A stretch of DNA of 64,000 nt from Paenibacillus turicensis (GCF_017873435.1 NZ_JAGGKG010000021.1:22341-86340), one strand, 5' to 3'; shown: positions 8,359 to 20,646, counted from the first letter of the stretch. A program made the numbers and translations. Notes: generated from the sequence alone by a model not told the origin.

Positions 8359-8637
8359 ATGTTATATATATGGTTTAAAGATTTGAACCCACTATTACCC
8401 ACCCTAGTAATAGGTCCATTAGGTTCAATTCTTGTTGGTTACTTATGTAAAAAGTTTAACAAAAATATTTATTTAGGCTTAATAATTCCTGTACTCCTTC
8501 CTCTCTTATTTACTGCACAAAGTTTTGCAAAGATGATATTTTATATTGATGATTGGATGCTTTATGCTTGCTTCTACATCATCATTGCTTTAATTACTTA
8601 TCGATTAACTTCACGAAAAAAAATAAGTCATATCTAA
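8359..8637 (+). CDS. Small membrane protein, possibly DUF2651-like
   Basis: 92 residues from the ATG at 8359, chosen because GGAGG lies 8 nt upstream while the earlier ATG at 8344 overlaps that site. Three hydrophobic stretches (LVIGPLGSILVGYL, LIIPVLLPLLFTA, MLYACFYIIIALITY) indicate a three-TM protein. The pattern resembles DUF2651 membrane proteins, but I am not certain. No functional clue in the neighbourhood. Confidence 0.6.
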   Translation: MLYIWFKDLNPLLPTLVIGPLGSILVGYLCKKFNKNIYLGLIIPVLLPLLFTAQSFAKMIFYIDDWMLYACFYIIIALITYRLTSRKKISHI

Positions 8638-8642
8638 ATAAA

Positions 8643-8676
8643 GAAGGGCTAAGCTAGATAATCACAGCGCCCTTCA
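8643..8676. terminator. Hairpin between convergent genes
   Basis: GAAGGGC and GCCCTTC (ending 8675) flank a 19-nt loop, placed between the plus-strand membrane gene and the minus-strand gene at 8708; probably bidirectional. Confidence 0.5.
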
Positions 8677-8707
8677 TCTTCTTATTATTAACCTATCATT
8701 CGAATGA

Positions 8708-8932
8708 CTACTCTCCATTAGCAACCTCTACTCTAAACTGGTACTTCTTGCGCGAAAATTCTTTTCCTGAAATTCTAACGATGTCTGAGGTAATTAACTG
8801 TACTGTGCCCCCAAAATCCTCAAAATTAACACGGTACTCCTCATCAATAGACACGACATAAACATGTGCTTCACATATCGCCGCCGCAAATAATTCCAAA
8901 TTAGTTTTAACTACTTTGTATGTGTGATTCAA
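8708..8932 (-). CDS. Hypothetical protein, 74 residues
   Basis: Starts with TTG at 8932, with AGGTGG six nt upstream. The protein is soluble with mixed strands (YVVSIDEEYRVNFEDFGGTV). No family is recognised. It lies in a minus-strand run ahead of another small gene; the 170 bp between them shows no feature. Confidence 0.55.
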   Translation of the reverse strand: MNHTYKVVKTNLELFAAAICEAHVYVVSIDEEYRVNFEDFGGTVQLITSDIVRISGKEFSRKKYQFRVEVANGE

Positions 8933-9101
8933 TGACTTCCACCTCTTTACTTGAGCAATACTATATGTGATTGAACAGTGCTTAAATTTTACCTCAGTTC
9001 AATATGAGTTCAATTCATTATATATATTTCTAGACATTAAGTCAGTACCCTTCTTCATTTTTCTTTTTAGTTGGTTTTTCATATAGTCTAAATTAATATT
9101 A

Positions 9102-9422
9102 TTAATATTTCGTCCAGTAATCTAAATTACTGTCCTGATATTGTTTGGGTTTAGTGTGATTAGAGGTCATGCCTCCACTATTTGTGCCCGCCACTTTATC
9201 CCGATCCTCAACTTCCAAAACCACAATCGTACTTAAATCAGGATTATCTGGCCAAAAAATGTATTGTTGCTCAACTAAATGTCGCAATCCAACAATAATT
9301 TGTGATTTATTTAATCCCATCTTATATTCTAGCTCTACCCACATGGGCATTCTATGCTTCTGGCGACTAAAATTAAACAATAAACGTAACAGCTTCCGAT
9401 CCAAATCTTGAAGCACAATCAT
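9102..9422 (-). CDS. Hypothetical protein with winged-helix-like N-terminus
   Basis: 106 residues. The first 70 (LDRKLLRLLFNFSRQKHRMP, then ELEYKMGLNKSQIIVGLRHL and YIFWPDNPDLSTIVVLE) have the helix-helix-hairpin order of a winged helix. The C-terminal tail is polar and probably disordered. GTG at 9416 is an alternative start with better spacing to GGAG. No named family. Confidence 0.55.
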   Translation of the reverse strand: MIVLQDLDRKLLRLLFNFSRQKHRMPMWVELEYKMGLNKSQIIVGLRHLVEQQYIFWPDNPDLSTIVVLEVEDRDKVAGTNSGGMTSNHTKPKQYQDSNLDYWTKY

Positions 9423-9564
9423 CACTCCAATTCAAAAATAAATACAAAACAGAACATACATTCTTATTCTAGACTTATCTTACTTCTTCTGCAATAAAAA
9501 TATAAAAGTGAACCACTTGACAGTGAATAGGAACTAGATTTAATTTGGCACAATTTTAAGCTAT

Positions 9565-9927
9565 TTAAGCTTCATTTACTTCATCATCTATAATTGCAAA
9601 AATGATCTGCTCCATCCTTACCCATTTCCACTCTCCAATCGCTATTGCGAGTTTAATCTCTTTTTTTACAGTTTGAATCGTAGCTACCATCCCCTCTAGC
9701 TCTACTTGTTCACACTTAACAGGATTAAATATATGAAGGGTCACCTTCCTCCGCTCACGAAAGGACCGAATTAATGCACGTTCAATTTGCTCTAGCGCTT
9801 GCTCATCTAGTATGGGGCAGACCTGCTGCTCGTGTCGCATGTAATCTTGAATAATAGCTTCCTTATGCTGTGGCAACATCATCCGACTAGATTCCCACAA
9901 GCCATTGCCTTCAAGCTTTTTACTCAT
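9565..9927 (-). CDS. YolD-like protein
   Basis: 120 residues with the YolD-like layout: WESSRMMLPQHKEAI near the N-terminus and a beta-rich C-terminus with VKKEIKLAIAIGEWKWVRMEQI. YolD-like genes are commonly paired with UvrX-type Y-family polymerases, as here: the ATG overlaps the polymerase stop by 4 nt (ATGA). It should share the SOS control of that operon. Biochemical role unknown. Confidence 0.85.
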   Translation of the reverse strand: MSKKLEGNGLWESSRMMLPQHKEAIIQDYMRHEQQVCPILDEQALEQIERALIRSFRERRKVTLHIFNPVKCEQVELEGMVATIQTVKKEIKLAIAIGEWKWVRMEQIIFAIIDDEVNEA

Positions 9928-11165
9928 TTATAATGCCCCCCAACCTTATCTGCACGATCAATCGCTTGTGCCGCAGGCATTAAACAGTTTGCTCGCAATA
10001 TTGAAATTTCTCCAAAGCGATCCTTAATTTGATCCATCACCTGATCTACGGCACGCCAATGCTCTTTATCGCCAAACAATGTAAGTTGACCTATTTTGTC
10101 ACAACTGAGTCCTGACAAGCTAACCGCAACGCCCCGTACAGGCTGGCGATCCCAGTGAAGATGAAACAATTTGCAAGCCGCTTCATACACCTCCTGTGTA
10201 ACATTGCTTGGATCACAAAGCTTCATTTGTCGGTGAAAGCCAGTTCGCACATTAAAATCAGCCCCACTCACACTTAGTGCAACAGTCCCTCCTGCAACTC
10301 CCTTTTTCCTTGCTCTTCGGCAAACCTCTGTACATAAATCATGAATGACAATTTCAATATCTTTGGCATGAATATAATCTCTAGGCAACGTCATCGCATT
10401 GCCGATATCCTTTTGGATATGATGACTTAACCTGCTTACAGGTGAATCATCGATCCCATTTGCCACACGCCAAATGACCTCCCCATTTACACCCCAACGT
10501 CTACGCAATGTGCCTAATGAAGCTGAGGCGAGCTGCTCAATTGTTTCAATCCCCATATTTTGCAAATGTTTCTCCATACGGGAGCCAATCCCCCACATGC
10601 CTCTAATCGGCTTATTACCAATATGCTGGTGCATTTCCTCCTTATTTAAAATGAAAATACCGTCCGCTGTTTTTTTAGCAACGAGATCGCAAGCCAGCTT
10701 ACTAACTACTTTGTTTTCACCGATTCCAAGCCGGGCAAATATTTGAGTATCCTGTAAAATATGTGCTTGAATTTTTTTAGCTAAGGCATACGCCTCCCCA
10801 TCATAAAAATGGAGTGATCCCGTCACATCTGCAAATACCTCATCAATACTGTAAGGCTCAACCAAATCGGTATAGGACTCAATAATATGCTTAATTTCCA
10901 TCGACTTCGCAATGTATTGCTCCATATGAGGGCGAACAATAACAAGGTCTGGGCATTTCTGTAGCGCTTGCCATAACGGCTCCGCGGTCGTTACCCCATA
11001 GGCTTTGGCTAAAGGACAAGCTGCCAAAATAATACCCGATCTACGTGCAGGATCCCCTGCTACAACAAGAGGTAAGTCTCGATATTGTGGGTATTTCGCC
11101 TTCTCCACACTGGCATAAAAGCTTTGCATATCAATCAGCATGATCGTACGTTTCTTTGTTGTCAT
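9924..11165 (-). CDS. uvrX: Y-family DNA polymerase UvrX (error-prone)
   Basis: 413 residues from the ATG at 11165 (GGAGGG 5 nt upstream); a longer in-frame start at 11195 would run through the promoter. The first catalytic Asp is in LIDMQSFYASVE and the acidic pair in EPYSIDEVFADVTGS. GIGENKVVSKLACDLVAKK is the thumb-proximal motif and GIGSRMEKHLQNMGI a helix-hairpin-helix. Such polymerases perform translesion synthesis during SOS. Two LexA boxes upstream and the coupled yolD-like gene support this. Confidence 0.92.
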   Translation of the reverse strand: MTTKKRTIMLIDMQSFYASVEKAKYPQYRDLPLVVAGDPARRSGIILAACPLAKAYGVTTAEPLWQALQKCPDLVIVRPHMEQYIAKSMEIKHIIESYTDLVEPYSIDEVFADVTGSLHFYDGEAYALAKKIQAHILQDTQIFARLGIGENKVVSKLACDLVAKKTADGIFILNKEEMHQHIGNKPIRGMWGIGSRMEKHLQNMGIETIEQLASASLGTLRRRWGVNGEVIWRVANGIDDSPVSRLSHHIQKDIGNAMTLPRDYIHAKDIEIVIHDLCTEVCRRARKKGVAGGTVALSVSGADFNVRTGFHRQMKLCDPSNVTQEVYEAACKLFHLHWDRQPVRGVAVSLSGLSCDKIGQLTLFGDKEHWRAVDQVMDQIKDRFGEISILRANCLMPAAQAIDRADKVGGHYK

Positions 11166-11188
11166 ATCTACCCTCCAGTTCAAATATA

Positions 11189-11202
11189 CGAACATCTATT
11201 TG
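11189..11202. promoter_or_regulatory. LexA box (weak) upstream of uvrX
   Basis: CGAACATCTATTTG keeps the left half-site and most of the right. Confidence 0.55.
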
Positions 11203-11211
11203 TATTATATG

Positions 11212-11225
11212 CGAACATTTGTTCT
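11212..11225. promoter_or_regulatory. LexA box upstream of uvrX
   Basis: CGAACATTTGTTCT matches the CGAAC-N4-GTTCG consensus at all but the last base, 47 nt upstream of the uvrX start. Confidence 0.85.
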
Positions 11226-11301
11226 TTATTCAATGGAAGAATCGACCACTTAGTTTAGGCTTGAATATCTTGAACCTGTAGACCATGATCATCATTGACA
11301 A

Positions 11302-11342
11302 CAAAAAAATCCAGCCACATTAGAAGCAACATGGCCGGATTC
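11302..11342 (-). terminator. Terminator of the bgl operon
   Basis: On the minus strand AATCCGGCCATGTT and AATGTGGCTGGATT form a 14-bp stem with a 6-nt loop followed by TTTTTTTG; it lies after licT. Confidence 0.9.
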
Positions 11343-11408
11343 TTGCTAAATTCTACATTCTACAGTTTATATATTGTAAACTTACAACCCTATTCTTTTT
11401 CTATCCAC

Positions 11409-12269
11409 TTATTCCTGAAGCTGATTATAGGAAATTAATCGATGAATATGCACGGCAAGATAAGTAAGCTCCTCATTTGGAATCATTACCTCGTTAAGCT
11501 GGTGGATATACCCTTTTACTTTAAACGCAATATCCATCGCTTCAGGATAAAGATTCGCAATTTGCTTAAATAAGATATCATCCTTTGCATCTAACAATTT
11601 ATGAGCATAAAAGCGTTCCACAAAAAACTTCACATGCGTAATAAAACGTGTGTAATGAATGTTGTCGTGATCCAAATCAAGGTTCAGTGAATATCTCACC
11701 AAATTAACGATGCTCCCAATCATTTTGGCTACCTTCATCGCATCCTGTGACTCTTTTTTTTCGCTCTGAGCATTAATTAAATGGAAGGCGATATTGGCTG
11801 CCTCTTCTTTGGGCAAGTTAATCTCTAATTTTTCATTCATTAGCTTCAAGGCAAATTGTCCAATTGCAAATTCCTCAGCGTAATAATTTTTAATTTCCCA
11901 ATACACTTTATTTGTAATATTAATTTGTTTATTGAAGCGTTCTACTGCAAAGCTAAGATGATCCATCAGTGTAAAATAGATCCCTGTATTTAGCTTCGTT
12001 TGAAGCTGCTCCTCTGCATAGACAACAATTTGCTGGGTTAGCTCTACATAGACGGGGGCAATGGCATTTAGCAAGCCAAGATATTGCTTAATTTGAATAT
12101 GCTCGACTGGAACAAACATTTGATCCGCCTGATGCTCTAGCACAATATCTCCACTTTTTTGCCCATACCCAATGCCTTTGCCAAACAAAATATATTCCTT
12201 TTGATCCTGATCCTCCACAAGTACCACACTAGAATTGAGAACCTTTTTTATTTTGATCACCGCAATCAC
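11409..12269 (-). CDS. licT: Transcription antiterminator LicT (BglG family)
   Basis: 286 residues. The N-terminal CAT RNA-binding domain occupies about 1-57 (IKKVLNSSVVLVEDQDQKEY, ILFGKGIGYGQKSGD), then two PRDs with regulatory histidines in LMDHLSF, IAFHLINA, ITHVKFF and AVHIHRL. LicT binds a RAT hairpin to stop premature termination when PTS substrate is available; phosphorylation of PRD1 by EIIBgl inactivates it and HPr acts on PRD2. It is the last gene of bglP-bglH-licT, and a RAT/terminator is present upstream of bglP. Confidence 0.95.
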   Translation of the reverse strand: MIAVIKIKKVLNSSVVLVEDQDQKEYILFGKGIGYGQKSGDIVLEHQADQMFVPVEHIQIKQYLGLLNAIAPVYVELTQQIVVYAEEQLQTKLNTGIYFTLMDHLSFAVERFNKQINITNKVYWEIKNYYAEEFAIGQFALKLMNEKLEINLPKEEAANIAFHLINAQSEKKESQDAMKVAKMIGSIVNLVRYSLNLDLDHDNIHYTRFITHVKFFVERFYAHKLLDAKDDILFKQIANLYPEAMDIAFKVKGYIHQLNEVMIPNEELTYLAVHIHRLISYNQLQE

Positions 12270-12292
12270 CTTCCTTTAAGAAAGAACTTGCA

Positions 12293-15659
<3,367 letters not shown>

Positions 15660-15702
15660 TTGTCATTCTCCTTTGCTGTATGCATATGCTGGAAAATGGG
15701 TA

Positions 15703-15752
15703 CAAAAAAAGGACCTAAAACGACAAAATAAGCTTTTGTCCATTTTAGATCC
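15703..15752 (-). terminator. LicT-controlled leader terminator of bglP
   Basis: On the minus strand AGGATCTAAAATGGACAAAA pairs with TTTTGTCGTTTTAGGTCCT and is followed by TTTTTTT. It stands 44 nt upstream of the bglP start and overlaps the RAT sequence, so LicT binding would exclude it. Confidence 0.9.
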
Positions 15753-15776
15753 TGCCTGCTTTACCAGTCACATGTC
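15744..15776 (-). promoter_or_regulatory. RAT ribonucleic antiterminator (LicT site)
   Basis: The minus strand reads GACATGTGACTGGTAAAGC, then AGGCAGGATCTAAA, matching the core of the LicT RAT (TGTTACTG...CAGGCAAAACCTAAA). Its 3' half is the 5' arm of the terminator. Confidence 0.85.
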
Positions 15777-15796
15777 TAAGTTATTTAATTAAGGTT

Positions 15797-15825
15797 AGTA
15801 TAGTTTATAATTATGAAAGCGTCAA
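15797..15825 (-). promoter_or_regulatory. SigA promoter of bglP
   Basis: TTGACG (15820-15825) and TATACT (15797-15802) are separated by 17 bp on the minus strand. Confidence 0.88.
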
Positions 15826-15827
15826 CA
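15814..15827. promoter_or_regulatory. cre site (CcpA) overlapping the bglP -35 box
   Basis: TGAAAGCGTCAACA matches TGWAANCGNTNWCA at 13 of 14 positions. Overlap with the -35 hexamer predicts glucose repression by CcpA/HPr-Ser-P. Confidence 0.85.
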
Positions 15828-15993
15828 TTTGTATAAAAATAAATTTGTGATTATTTAAAAGCGAGAAGATTAAACGTTACAGAACTATTGAGTAATGGGT
15901 ATTTTCCTTTAAAATATGATATATTAAATTTGGCTCAATCATAGAGCCTTTATTTTAAATAAAAATTTTAAATCTAGCAAAAAGGAGTCTAAC

Positions 15994-16359
15994 ATGAACA
16001 TACTAAAAGATTACATTGCGGCAACCAATACACACGATTTTGAAGAAGTAAGGAAAATACTCCACCCTAATGCGAAGTATTTTTTTACGAGTCAAACCTG
16101 TACAAATCACGAGGAGATTAAAGCCTTTTTTGAAAATGCATGGGAAACTGTAAAAGAGGAAAATTACGAAGCTAGAGATGTAGAATGGCTACACCAAGAC
16201 AGCGAATCTGCTACCTGCACCTATACATATTTTTATGAGGGCTATATTAATGGGAATTATGCCAGTGGATATGGTAGAGCAACCAATGTATTTGTGAAGG
16301 AAGGAGACAACTGGCTACTGATTCATGAGCATTTAAGTCCAATACCTAAACAAAATTAG
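15994..16359 (+). CDS. SnoaL-like/NTF2-fold protein
   Basis: 121 residues with the cone-fold pattern: a first helix (LKDYIAATNTHDFEEVRKIL), HPNAKYFF, EEIKAFFENAWETV, then paired strands ending NVFVKEGDNWLLIHEHLSP. NTF2-like proteins of this size are either small enzymes or ligand-binding domains; no catalytic residues can be assigned. RBS AAAGGAG precedes the ATG. Monocistronic, divergent from bglP. Confidence 0.8.
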   Translation: MNILKDYIAATNTHDFEEVRKILHPNAKYFFTSQTCTNHEEIKAFFENAWETVKEENYEARDVEWLHQDSESATCTYTYFYEGYINGNYASGYGRATNVFVKEGDNWLLIHEHLSPIPKQN

Positions 16360-16423
16360 ATGAAGTGCACTATTAAATTAAGAAAAATATAATGTTCTAC
16401 AATGAAATTATACTAAATAAGTA

Positions 16424-16452
16424 TTGCCAGCATTTAGCAGTCATCATATAAT
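16424..16452 (+). promoter_or_regulatory. SigA-type promoter of the chemoreceptor gene
   Basis: TTGCCA (16424-16429), a 17-bp spacer and a perfect TATAAT (16447-16452). The expected transcript would begin near 16459, leaving a 5' leader of about 115 nt. Confidence 0.8.
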
Positions 16453-16458
16453 GAAAAA

Positions 16459-16574
16459 AATTGATGAGGCTTACTATGGATCGGTAGAATCGTTGAAGCA
16501 GTAAGCAAAAGAATGAGGCTCCCCTCTTCCCGTCAACTTATAGCGTCTACCCACTAGTGAAAGGAAGAGGTCAT
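16459..16574 (+). other. Structured 5' leader with a potential ribosome-site-sequestering stem
   Basis: Two inverted repeats lie in the leader: GCTTACT (16469-16475) with AGTAAGC (16500-16506), and CCTCTTCC (16523-16530) with GGAAGAGG (16563-16570). The second stem would bury the ribosome site of the chemoreceptor. It does not match a riboswitch class I recognise. Confidence 0.45.
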
Positions 16575-18329
16575 TTGTTCAAATTTTTTAAGAGAAGGTT
16601 AGTTGCACGTATTGTTGCCATTGTTACACTCGTTATATTAGTTCTTTCATCTGGAAGTCTACTTTTACAGCTAGCTAATATCAAGATGGCTACTCAGGAA
16701 ACGATTTCGGGCTACAATGTTAAAATTGCACAAAATTATGTAAAGCATCTCGATTCTGCTACCTATGCTCAATTTGCACAAGATCCGAAAAAAAACGAGC
16801 AGTTTCTATCTATTAGAGAGGAACTAAACGCATTTCGTGAGCGCATCGGAGCCATGTATGTGTATTTTGTGAAAATCGATGCTACGGGTACACCACTTAT
16901 GATGGTAGATGGAATTATGGATGAGCAAAAGGCCTCAGATATTAATGAATTAACTGATATTCCAGCAGAAGCAGTACAGCAGTTACAAAAAGGAGAGGCT
17001 GCTAGCTCTTCTATCATTCATAATGAGGAGTATGGTAGCTATATTTCATCCTACGCCCCTATTTTAGATCAAAATGGCTCTTTACTTGGCGTGGTAGGTA
17101 TTGATACCTCTGTGGGTGTATTGGATATTATTCAAGCTGATATTTTAAAATCAAGTATCCCGCTATATGCCATACTTCTGTTACTTACATTCGTCGGTAT
17201 TATTATTGTGACTTGGTTTATCATTAGAGGCCTACGTCCCTTATATCCACTTAAAGCAAGCGTCAATAAAATAGCAAATGGAGAACTAGCCGAAGCCAGC
17301 CAAATTCTTCAAGGCTATCGTTTGCGAAGCGAAGATGAAATTGGCAGTACATATCAAATCATGACCCATATGTCTAACAATCTTAATCAAATGGTAAGTG
17401 AAATGGTTGCGGGCGTTACTGCTACAACTACATTGCTCACTGCTACAACCGATAAATTTGAACAAGATGCCACAGAAATGAAGTCTATGAATAAAACGAT
17501 AGATACCTCGGTAGAACAAATTAGACAAGGTGCACATACACAAAAGCAAAGTGCAAGTGACAGTGTTCATGCCATGGAAGAAATAGCAAAAGGCATTATT
17601 GAAATATCAGATTCCTCCGCTGATGTGTTAGATACAGCAGAAGGCGCCATATTTACAGCACAGTCTGGTAAAGAAAATATGTCAGGCATGAAAAATCAAA
17701 TCGAACATATTTCGCTGGTTGCTAGCGAGGTGGTATCAAAGGTAAGCCTATTAAATGGCTACTCCAAAGAAATTGGGGGAGCTTTATATACATTACAAAA
17801 TTTTGCCTCACAGACAAAGCTACTTGCCCTTAATGCCTCGATTGAAGCTGCAAGAGCAGGTGAACATGGCAAAGGATTTTCTGTTGTTGCAAACGAGGTT
17901 AGTAAACTAGCGGAGGCATCTAGTGAATCTGTACAGGTCATTTCAAAGTTACTTTTAGGCATCCAGCAGGAATCACAGCAAATTAGTGAGCAAATGGATA
18001 TGACTGCACAGGAGATTAGTGAGGGTGTCAACCTATCTAGTAAGGCTGAGCAGGATTTTAAACAGGTGGTAGAAGCTTTCAAGATTGTTGCAGGGCGTAT
18101 CGAGGAGGTTTCCTCCGCTGCACAACAAATCTCCGCAGGCACTGAAGAGGCCACTGCATCAGCTCAGACAATATCGCAAATTTCTTCACATGCAGCTGAT
18201 CAATCGGAGCAAATTTATTGTCTAATTCAGAGTCAAACCAAAATGTTTAATGCAATTATAGATATATCTGCTCAATTTAAAGAACAAACAGCTGCGATGA
18301 CGATCGCCGTTGAAAAGGTTAAAGTCTAA
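16575..18329 (+). CDS. Methyl-accepting chemotaxis protein
   Basis: 584 residues from TTG at 16575 (AAGGAAG 7 nt upstream; GTG at 16557 is the longer alternative). TM1 is at about 10-30, a periplasm-facing sensor region at 40-190 (Cache-like, [17 protein letters not shown] style), TM2 at about 195-217, HAMP to about 275, and a signalling domain whose hairpin tip contains [20 protein letters not shown]. It senses external cues and controls CheA. The C-terminus lacks an obvious CheR-binding pentapeptide. Confidence 0.92.
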   Translation: MFKFFKRRLVARIVAIVTLVILVLSSGSLLLQLANIKMATQETISGYNVKIAQNYVKHLDSATYAQFAQDPKKNEQFLSIREELNAFRERIGAMYVYFVKIDATGTPLMMVDGIMDEQKASDINELTDIPAEAVQQLQKGEAASSSIIHNEEYGSYISSYAPILDQNGSLLGVVGIDTSVGVLDIIQADILKSSIPLYAILLLLTFVGIIIVTWFIIRGLRPLYPLKASVNKIANGELAEASQILQGYRLRSEDEIGSTYQIMTHMSNNLNQMVSEMVAGVTATTTLLTATTDKFEQDATEMKSMNKTIDTSVEQIRQGAHTQKQSASDSVHAMEEIAKGIIEISDSSADVLDTAEGAIFTAQSGKENMSGMKNQIEHISLVASEVVSKVSLLNGYSKEIGGALYTLQNFASQTKLLALNASIEAARAGEHGKGFSVVANEVSKLAEASSESVQVISKLLLGIQQESQQISEQMDMTAQEISEGVNLSSKAEQDFKQVVEAFKIVAGRIEEVSSAAQQISAGTEEATASAQTISQISSHAADQSEQIYCLIQSQTKMFNAIIDISAQFKEQTAAMTIAVEKVKV

Positions 18330-18337
18330 TTTTTTTC

Positions 18338-18368
18338 AACCCTCTAGCCTAAGGCTAGGGGGTTTTTG
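18338..18368 (+). terminator. Terminator after the chemoreceptor gene
   Basis: ACCCTCTAGCC and GGCTAGGGGGT form a stem with loop TAA, then TTTTTG. Confidence 0.9.
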
Positions 18369-18411
18369 CTTCGATAATTAATCCGCCTATAGTTTCAATT
18401 CATTCTTAGTG

Positions 18412-18429
18412 TTTTGGTCTGCACCAAAA
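18412..18429. promoter_or_regulatory. Inverted repeat TTTTGGT-N4-ACCAAAA
   Basis: A perfect 7+4+7 palindrome upstream of the MFS promoter. It could be an operator, but no cognate regulator is evident. Confidence 0.35.
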
Positions 18430-18487
18430 TTATGTTTTTCGCATCTATTTGCTGGGAATAGTACTAGTAACTAACTTATAAATTTTA

Positions 18488-18517
18488 TTGACATATAAAA
18501 CTGTTATACGATAAAAT
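18488..18517 (+). promoter_or_regulatory. Promoter of the MFS-TetR operon
   Basis: Perfect TTGACA (18488-18493), an 18-bp spacer and TAAAAT (18512-18517), just upstream of the palindromic operator. Confidence 0.75.
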
Positions 18518-18523
18518 AACTAT

Positions 18524-18537
18524 ACCGTCTGGACGGT
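18524..18537. promoter_or_regulatory. TetR-family operator
   Basis: ACCGTC-TG-GACGGT is an inverted repeat with 2-bp centre, extended by TAT and TTA flanks. It overlaps the expected transcription start of the operon that encodes a TetR repressor. Confidence 0.75.
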
Positions 18538-18570
18538 TTACTTAAATATTATGTGCAAAGGAGATTGTTA

Positions 18571-20073
18571 ATGAGTTCAACTTATAAATGGATCATGCTA
18601 TCTATTGTTTCAGTTGCATTATTACTTATTTCTTTAGATATGGCGATCCTGTACACAGCATTGCCAACATTGACCCATGATCTTGCTGCTACTGCTTCCG
18701 AAAAATTGTGGATTATTAATGTCTACCCACTTGTTATGTCGGGTCTCTTGTTAGGCATTGGCGCGTTAGGAGATCGAATTGGTCATAAACGTATTTTTAT
18801 GAATGGTCTGCTGGTATTTGGTGCAGCTTCCCTTGCAGCAGCTCTTTCCTCCAGCCCGGAAATGTTAATAGTAGGTAGAATATTTTTAGCAGTTGGCGCT
18901 GCTATGATGATGCCTGCCACACTTTCAATTATTCGTATTAATTTCAAGGATGAAAAAGAGAGAAACTTTGCAATTGGAGTATGGGGTTCTGTTTTCTCTG
19001 GTGGTGCAGGTTTGGGCCCGATTGTCGGGGGCGCTTTGCTTGAACACTTTCATTGGGGTGCCGTTTTCTTAATAAATGTACCAATTGTAGTCATTGCCTT
19101 TTTCTTGTCGTTTAAATTTGTCCCTAAAGATGAAGGCCATTCAAACAAGAAGTGGGATTGGTTTGGATCTATTCAAATTATGATAGGTCTTATCGGCGTG
19201 ATCTTCGCAATTAAAGAAGCTACAATGAGAAATGGGCATATTGGAGTCGCTATTTTATCGGTGGTTATTGGGACAACTGCAATGTTGTTATTTTACAGAA
19301 GACAAAAACGAATGGGCAGCCCGCTAATTGATTTTAAATTATTCAGAAACGAGCGTTTCTTAGGAGGGATGTTAGGGGCAATATTTCTAACATTTGCATT
19401 GGTTGGGACTCAACTGATTTTTACTCAGCGATATCAGTTAGTTTTAGGTTATTCTCCGCTCAAATCTGCACTGTTCATGCTTGCGATCCCTGTGTCATCC
19501 TTTATTTCTGGGCTTGCAATAGGCTACTTTCTACACAAGTTTTCAGTATTACGTACTCTGCTTATCACAATATCCCTTTCTGCCGTGGGCATGGTATGCT
19601 ACTTAGCTTCACTAAATCAAGGCACTTTATTTGAAGTCTTCTCTTTGGCCTTGCTAGGTGCTGGTTTAGGAGCTTCAGGAGTTGTATCTTCTAATGCAAT
19701 AATGAACAATGTGCCGGTAGATAAAGCAGGTATGGCGGCATCCACTGAAGAAGTATCGTATGAAATAGGTGGCGTATTAGGTGTAGGTATTCTTGGAAGT
19801 CTATTGGCATTCTTCTACACACGCGGCTTTGTTCCAGTGAATGGACTCTCTCCGACAATGGGAGTGGACAGTTTGGATGAAGCGCTAATAGCTGCTGAAA
19901 AGCTTCCGACTCAACAAGCAGCTTTACTAGTCGATCATGCTAAAGAGGCTTTTAATTATGCTTTTAATTCGGTGAGTATGATCTCGACGGGAGTGATAAT
20001 TGTTGGAGGATTCAGTATCGCTTATTTAATGATTAAGGAGCATAAAAAAGAAAAAGTTGGACTAAAAAGCTAA
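18571..20073 (+). CDS. MFS multidrug efflux transporter, DHA2 family (14 TM)
   Basis: 500 residues from the ATG at 18571, which has AAGGAG 7 nt upstream. Motif A is GALGDRIGHKRIF, motif C-like GPIVGGALLEHFHWG follows in TM5, and LDMAILYTALPTL is the DHA2 TM1 signature. The hydrophobic pattern fits 14 helices. It is a proton-coupled exporter of the SmvA/LfrA type, probably for cationic drugs or disinfectants. The downstream tetR gene and the operator make substrate-induced expression likely. Confidence 0.9.
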   Translation: MSSTYKWIMLSIVSVALLLISLDMAILYTALPTLTHDLAATASEKLWIINVYPLVMSGLLLGIGALGDRIGHKRIFMNGLLVFGAASLAAALSSSPEMLIVGRIFLAVGAAMMMPATLSIIRINFKDEKERNFAIGVWGSVFSGGAGLGPIVGGALLEHFHWGAVFLINVPIVVIAFFLSFKFVPKDEGHSNKKWDWFGSIQIMIGLIGVIFAIKEATMRNGHIGVAILSVVIGTTAMLLFYRRQKRMGSPLIDFKLFRNERFLGGMLGAIFLTFALVGTQLIFTQRYQLVLGYSPLKSALFMLAIPVSSFISGLAIGYFLHKFSVLRTLLITISLSAVGMVCYLASLNQGTLFEVFSLALLGAGLGASGVVSSNAIMNNVPVDKAGMAASTEEVSYEIGGVLGVGILGSLLAFFYTRGFVPVNGLSPTMGVDSLDEALIAAEKLPTQQAALLVDHAKEAFNYAFNSVSMISTGVIIVGGFSIAYLMIKEHKKEKVGLKS

Positions 20074-20103
20074 ATATCAGATAATAGATTTAGAGGTGAT
20101 AGA

Positions 20104-20646
20104 ATGCGGAGTACTTCCAGAAGAGAGTTAATACTGATTGCAACAGCAAAAGTTATTCGGGATTTAGGAACAAACAACTTAACTATTGAGCTTGTTGCAA
20201 AAGAGGCAGGGGTAAGCAAAGGAGGGGTATTACATCATTTCCCCAGTAAACAGGCGCTCATTCATGCTTTGGCTGAAGAGTCCACCGCACAGTTTTTAGA
20301 AGATCTCCGTCAAAGAGTATCAAATGAAACTCAAGATGCTGGAAAGTGGTCACGGGCATACCTCGGGACAACATTAAATCACGACAGAGACAATGTAGGA
20401 ATGAATGAATCAATGATAGCAACGTTAACGATGAATCCTAAATTTAGGTCTATATATCAGAAAGAGTTTGAAGTCATACAAAAAAATATTGAAAACGATG
20501 GAATTAACCCGGTAAACGCAACAATTATTCGATTAGCTATGGATGGTTTATGGTTCTCCGAGATTATGGGGATTGGCAAGCTCGATGAGCATCTGCGCAC
20601 TCAAGTATTTGATTACTTGATTAATATGACTAATAAGAATGAATAG
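20104..20646 (+). CDS. TetR/AcrR family repressor of the efflux operon
   Basis: 180 residues. The helix-turn-helix reads LTIELVAKEAGVSKGGVLHHFPSKQALIHAL, which is typical of the family (quoted motif core: VAKEAGVSKGGVLHHFPSK). The C-terminal ligand domain is short and unassigned. The gene lies 30 nt after the MFS gene with GAGGTG upstream, so one transcript. The ACCGTC-N2-GACGGT palindrome at the operon promoter is the obvious binding site, giving autorepression. Confidence 0.92.
   Translation: MRSTSRRELILIATAKVIRDLGTNNLTIELVAKEAGVSKGGVLHHFPSKQALIHALAEESTAQFLEDLRQRVSNETQDAGKWSRAYLGTTLNHDRDNVGMNESMIATLTMNPKFRSIYQKEFEVIQKNIENDGINPVNATIIRLAMDGLWFSEIMGIGKLDEHLRTQVFDYLINMTNKNE

Noticed and set aside
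16459..16574. Cyclic di-GMP riboswitch upstream of the chemoreceptor
   Set aside because: The conserved GEMM core is absent; only two simple stems can be drawn.
16769..18154. Minus-strand ORFs within the chemoreceptor gene
   Set aside because: Shadow frames of a clear methyl-accepting chemotaxis protein.
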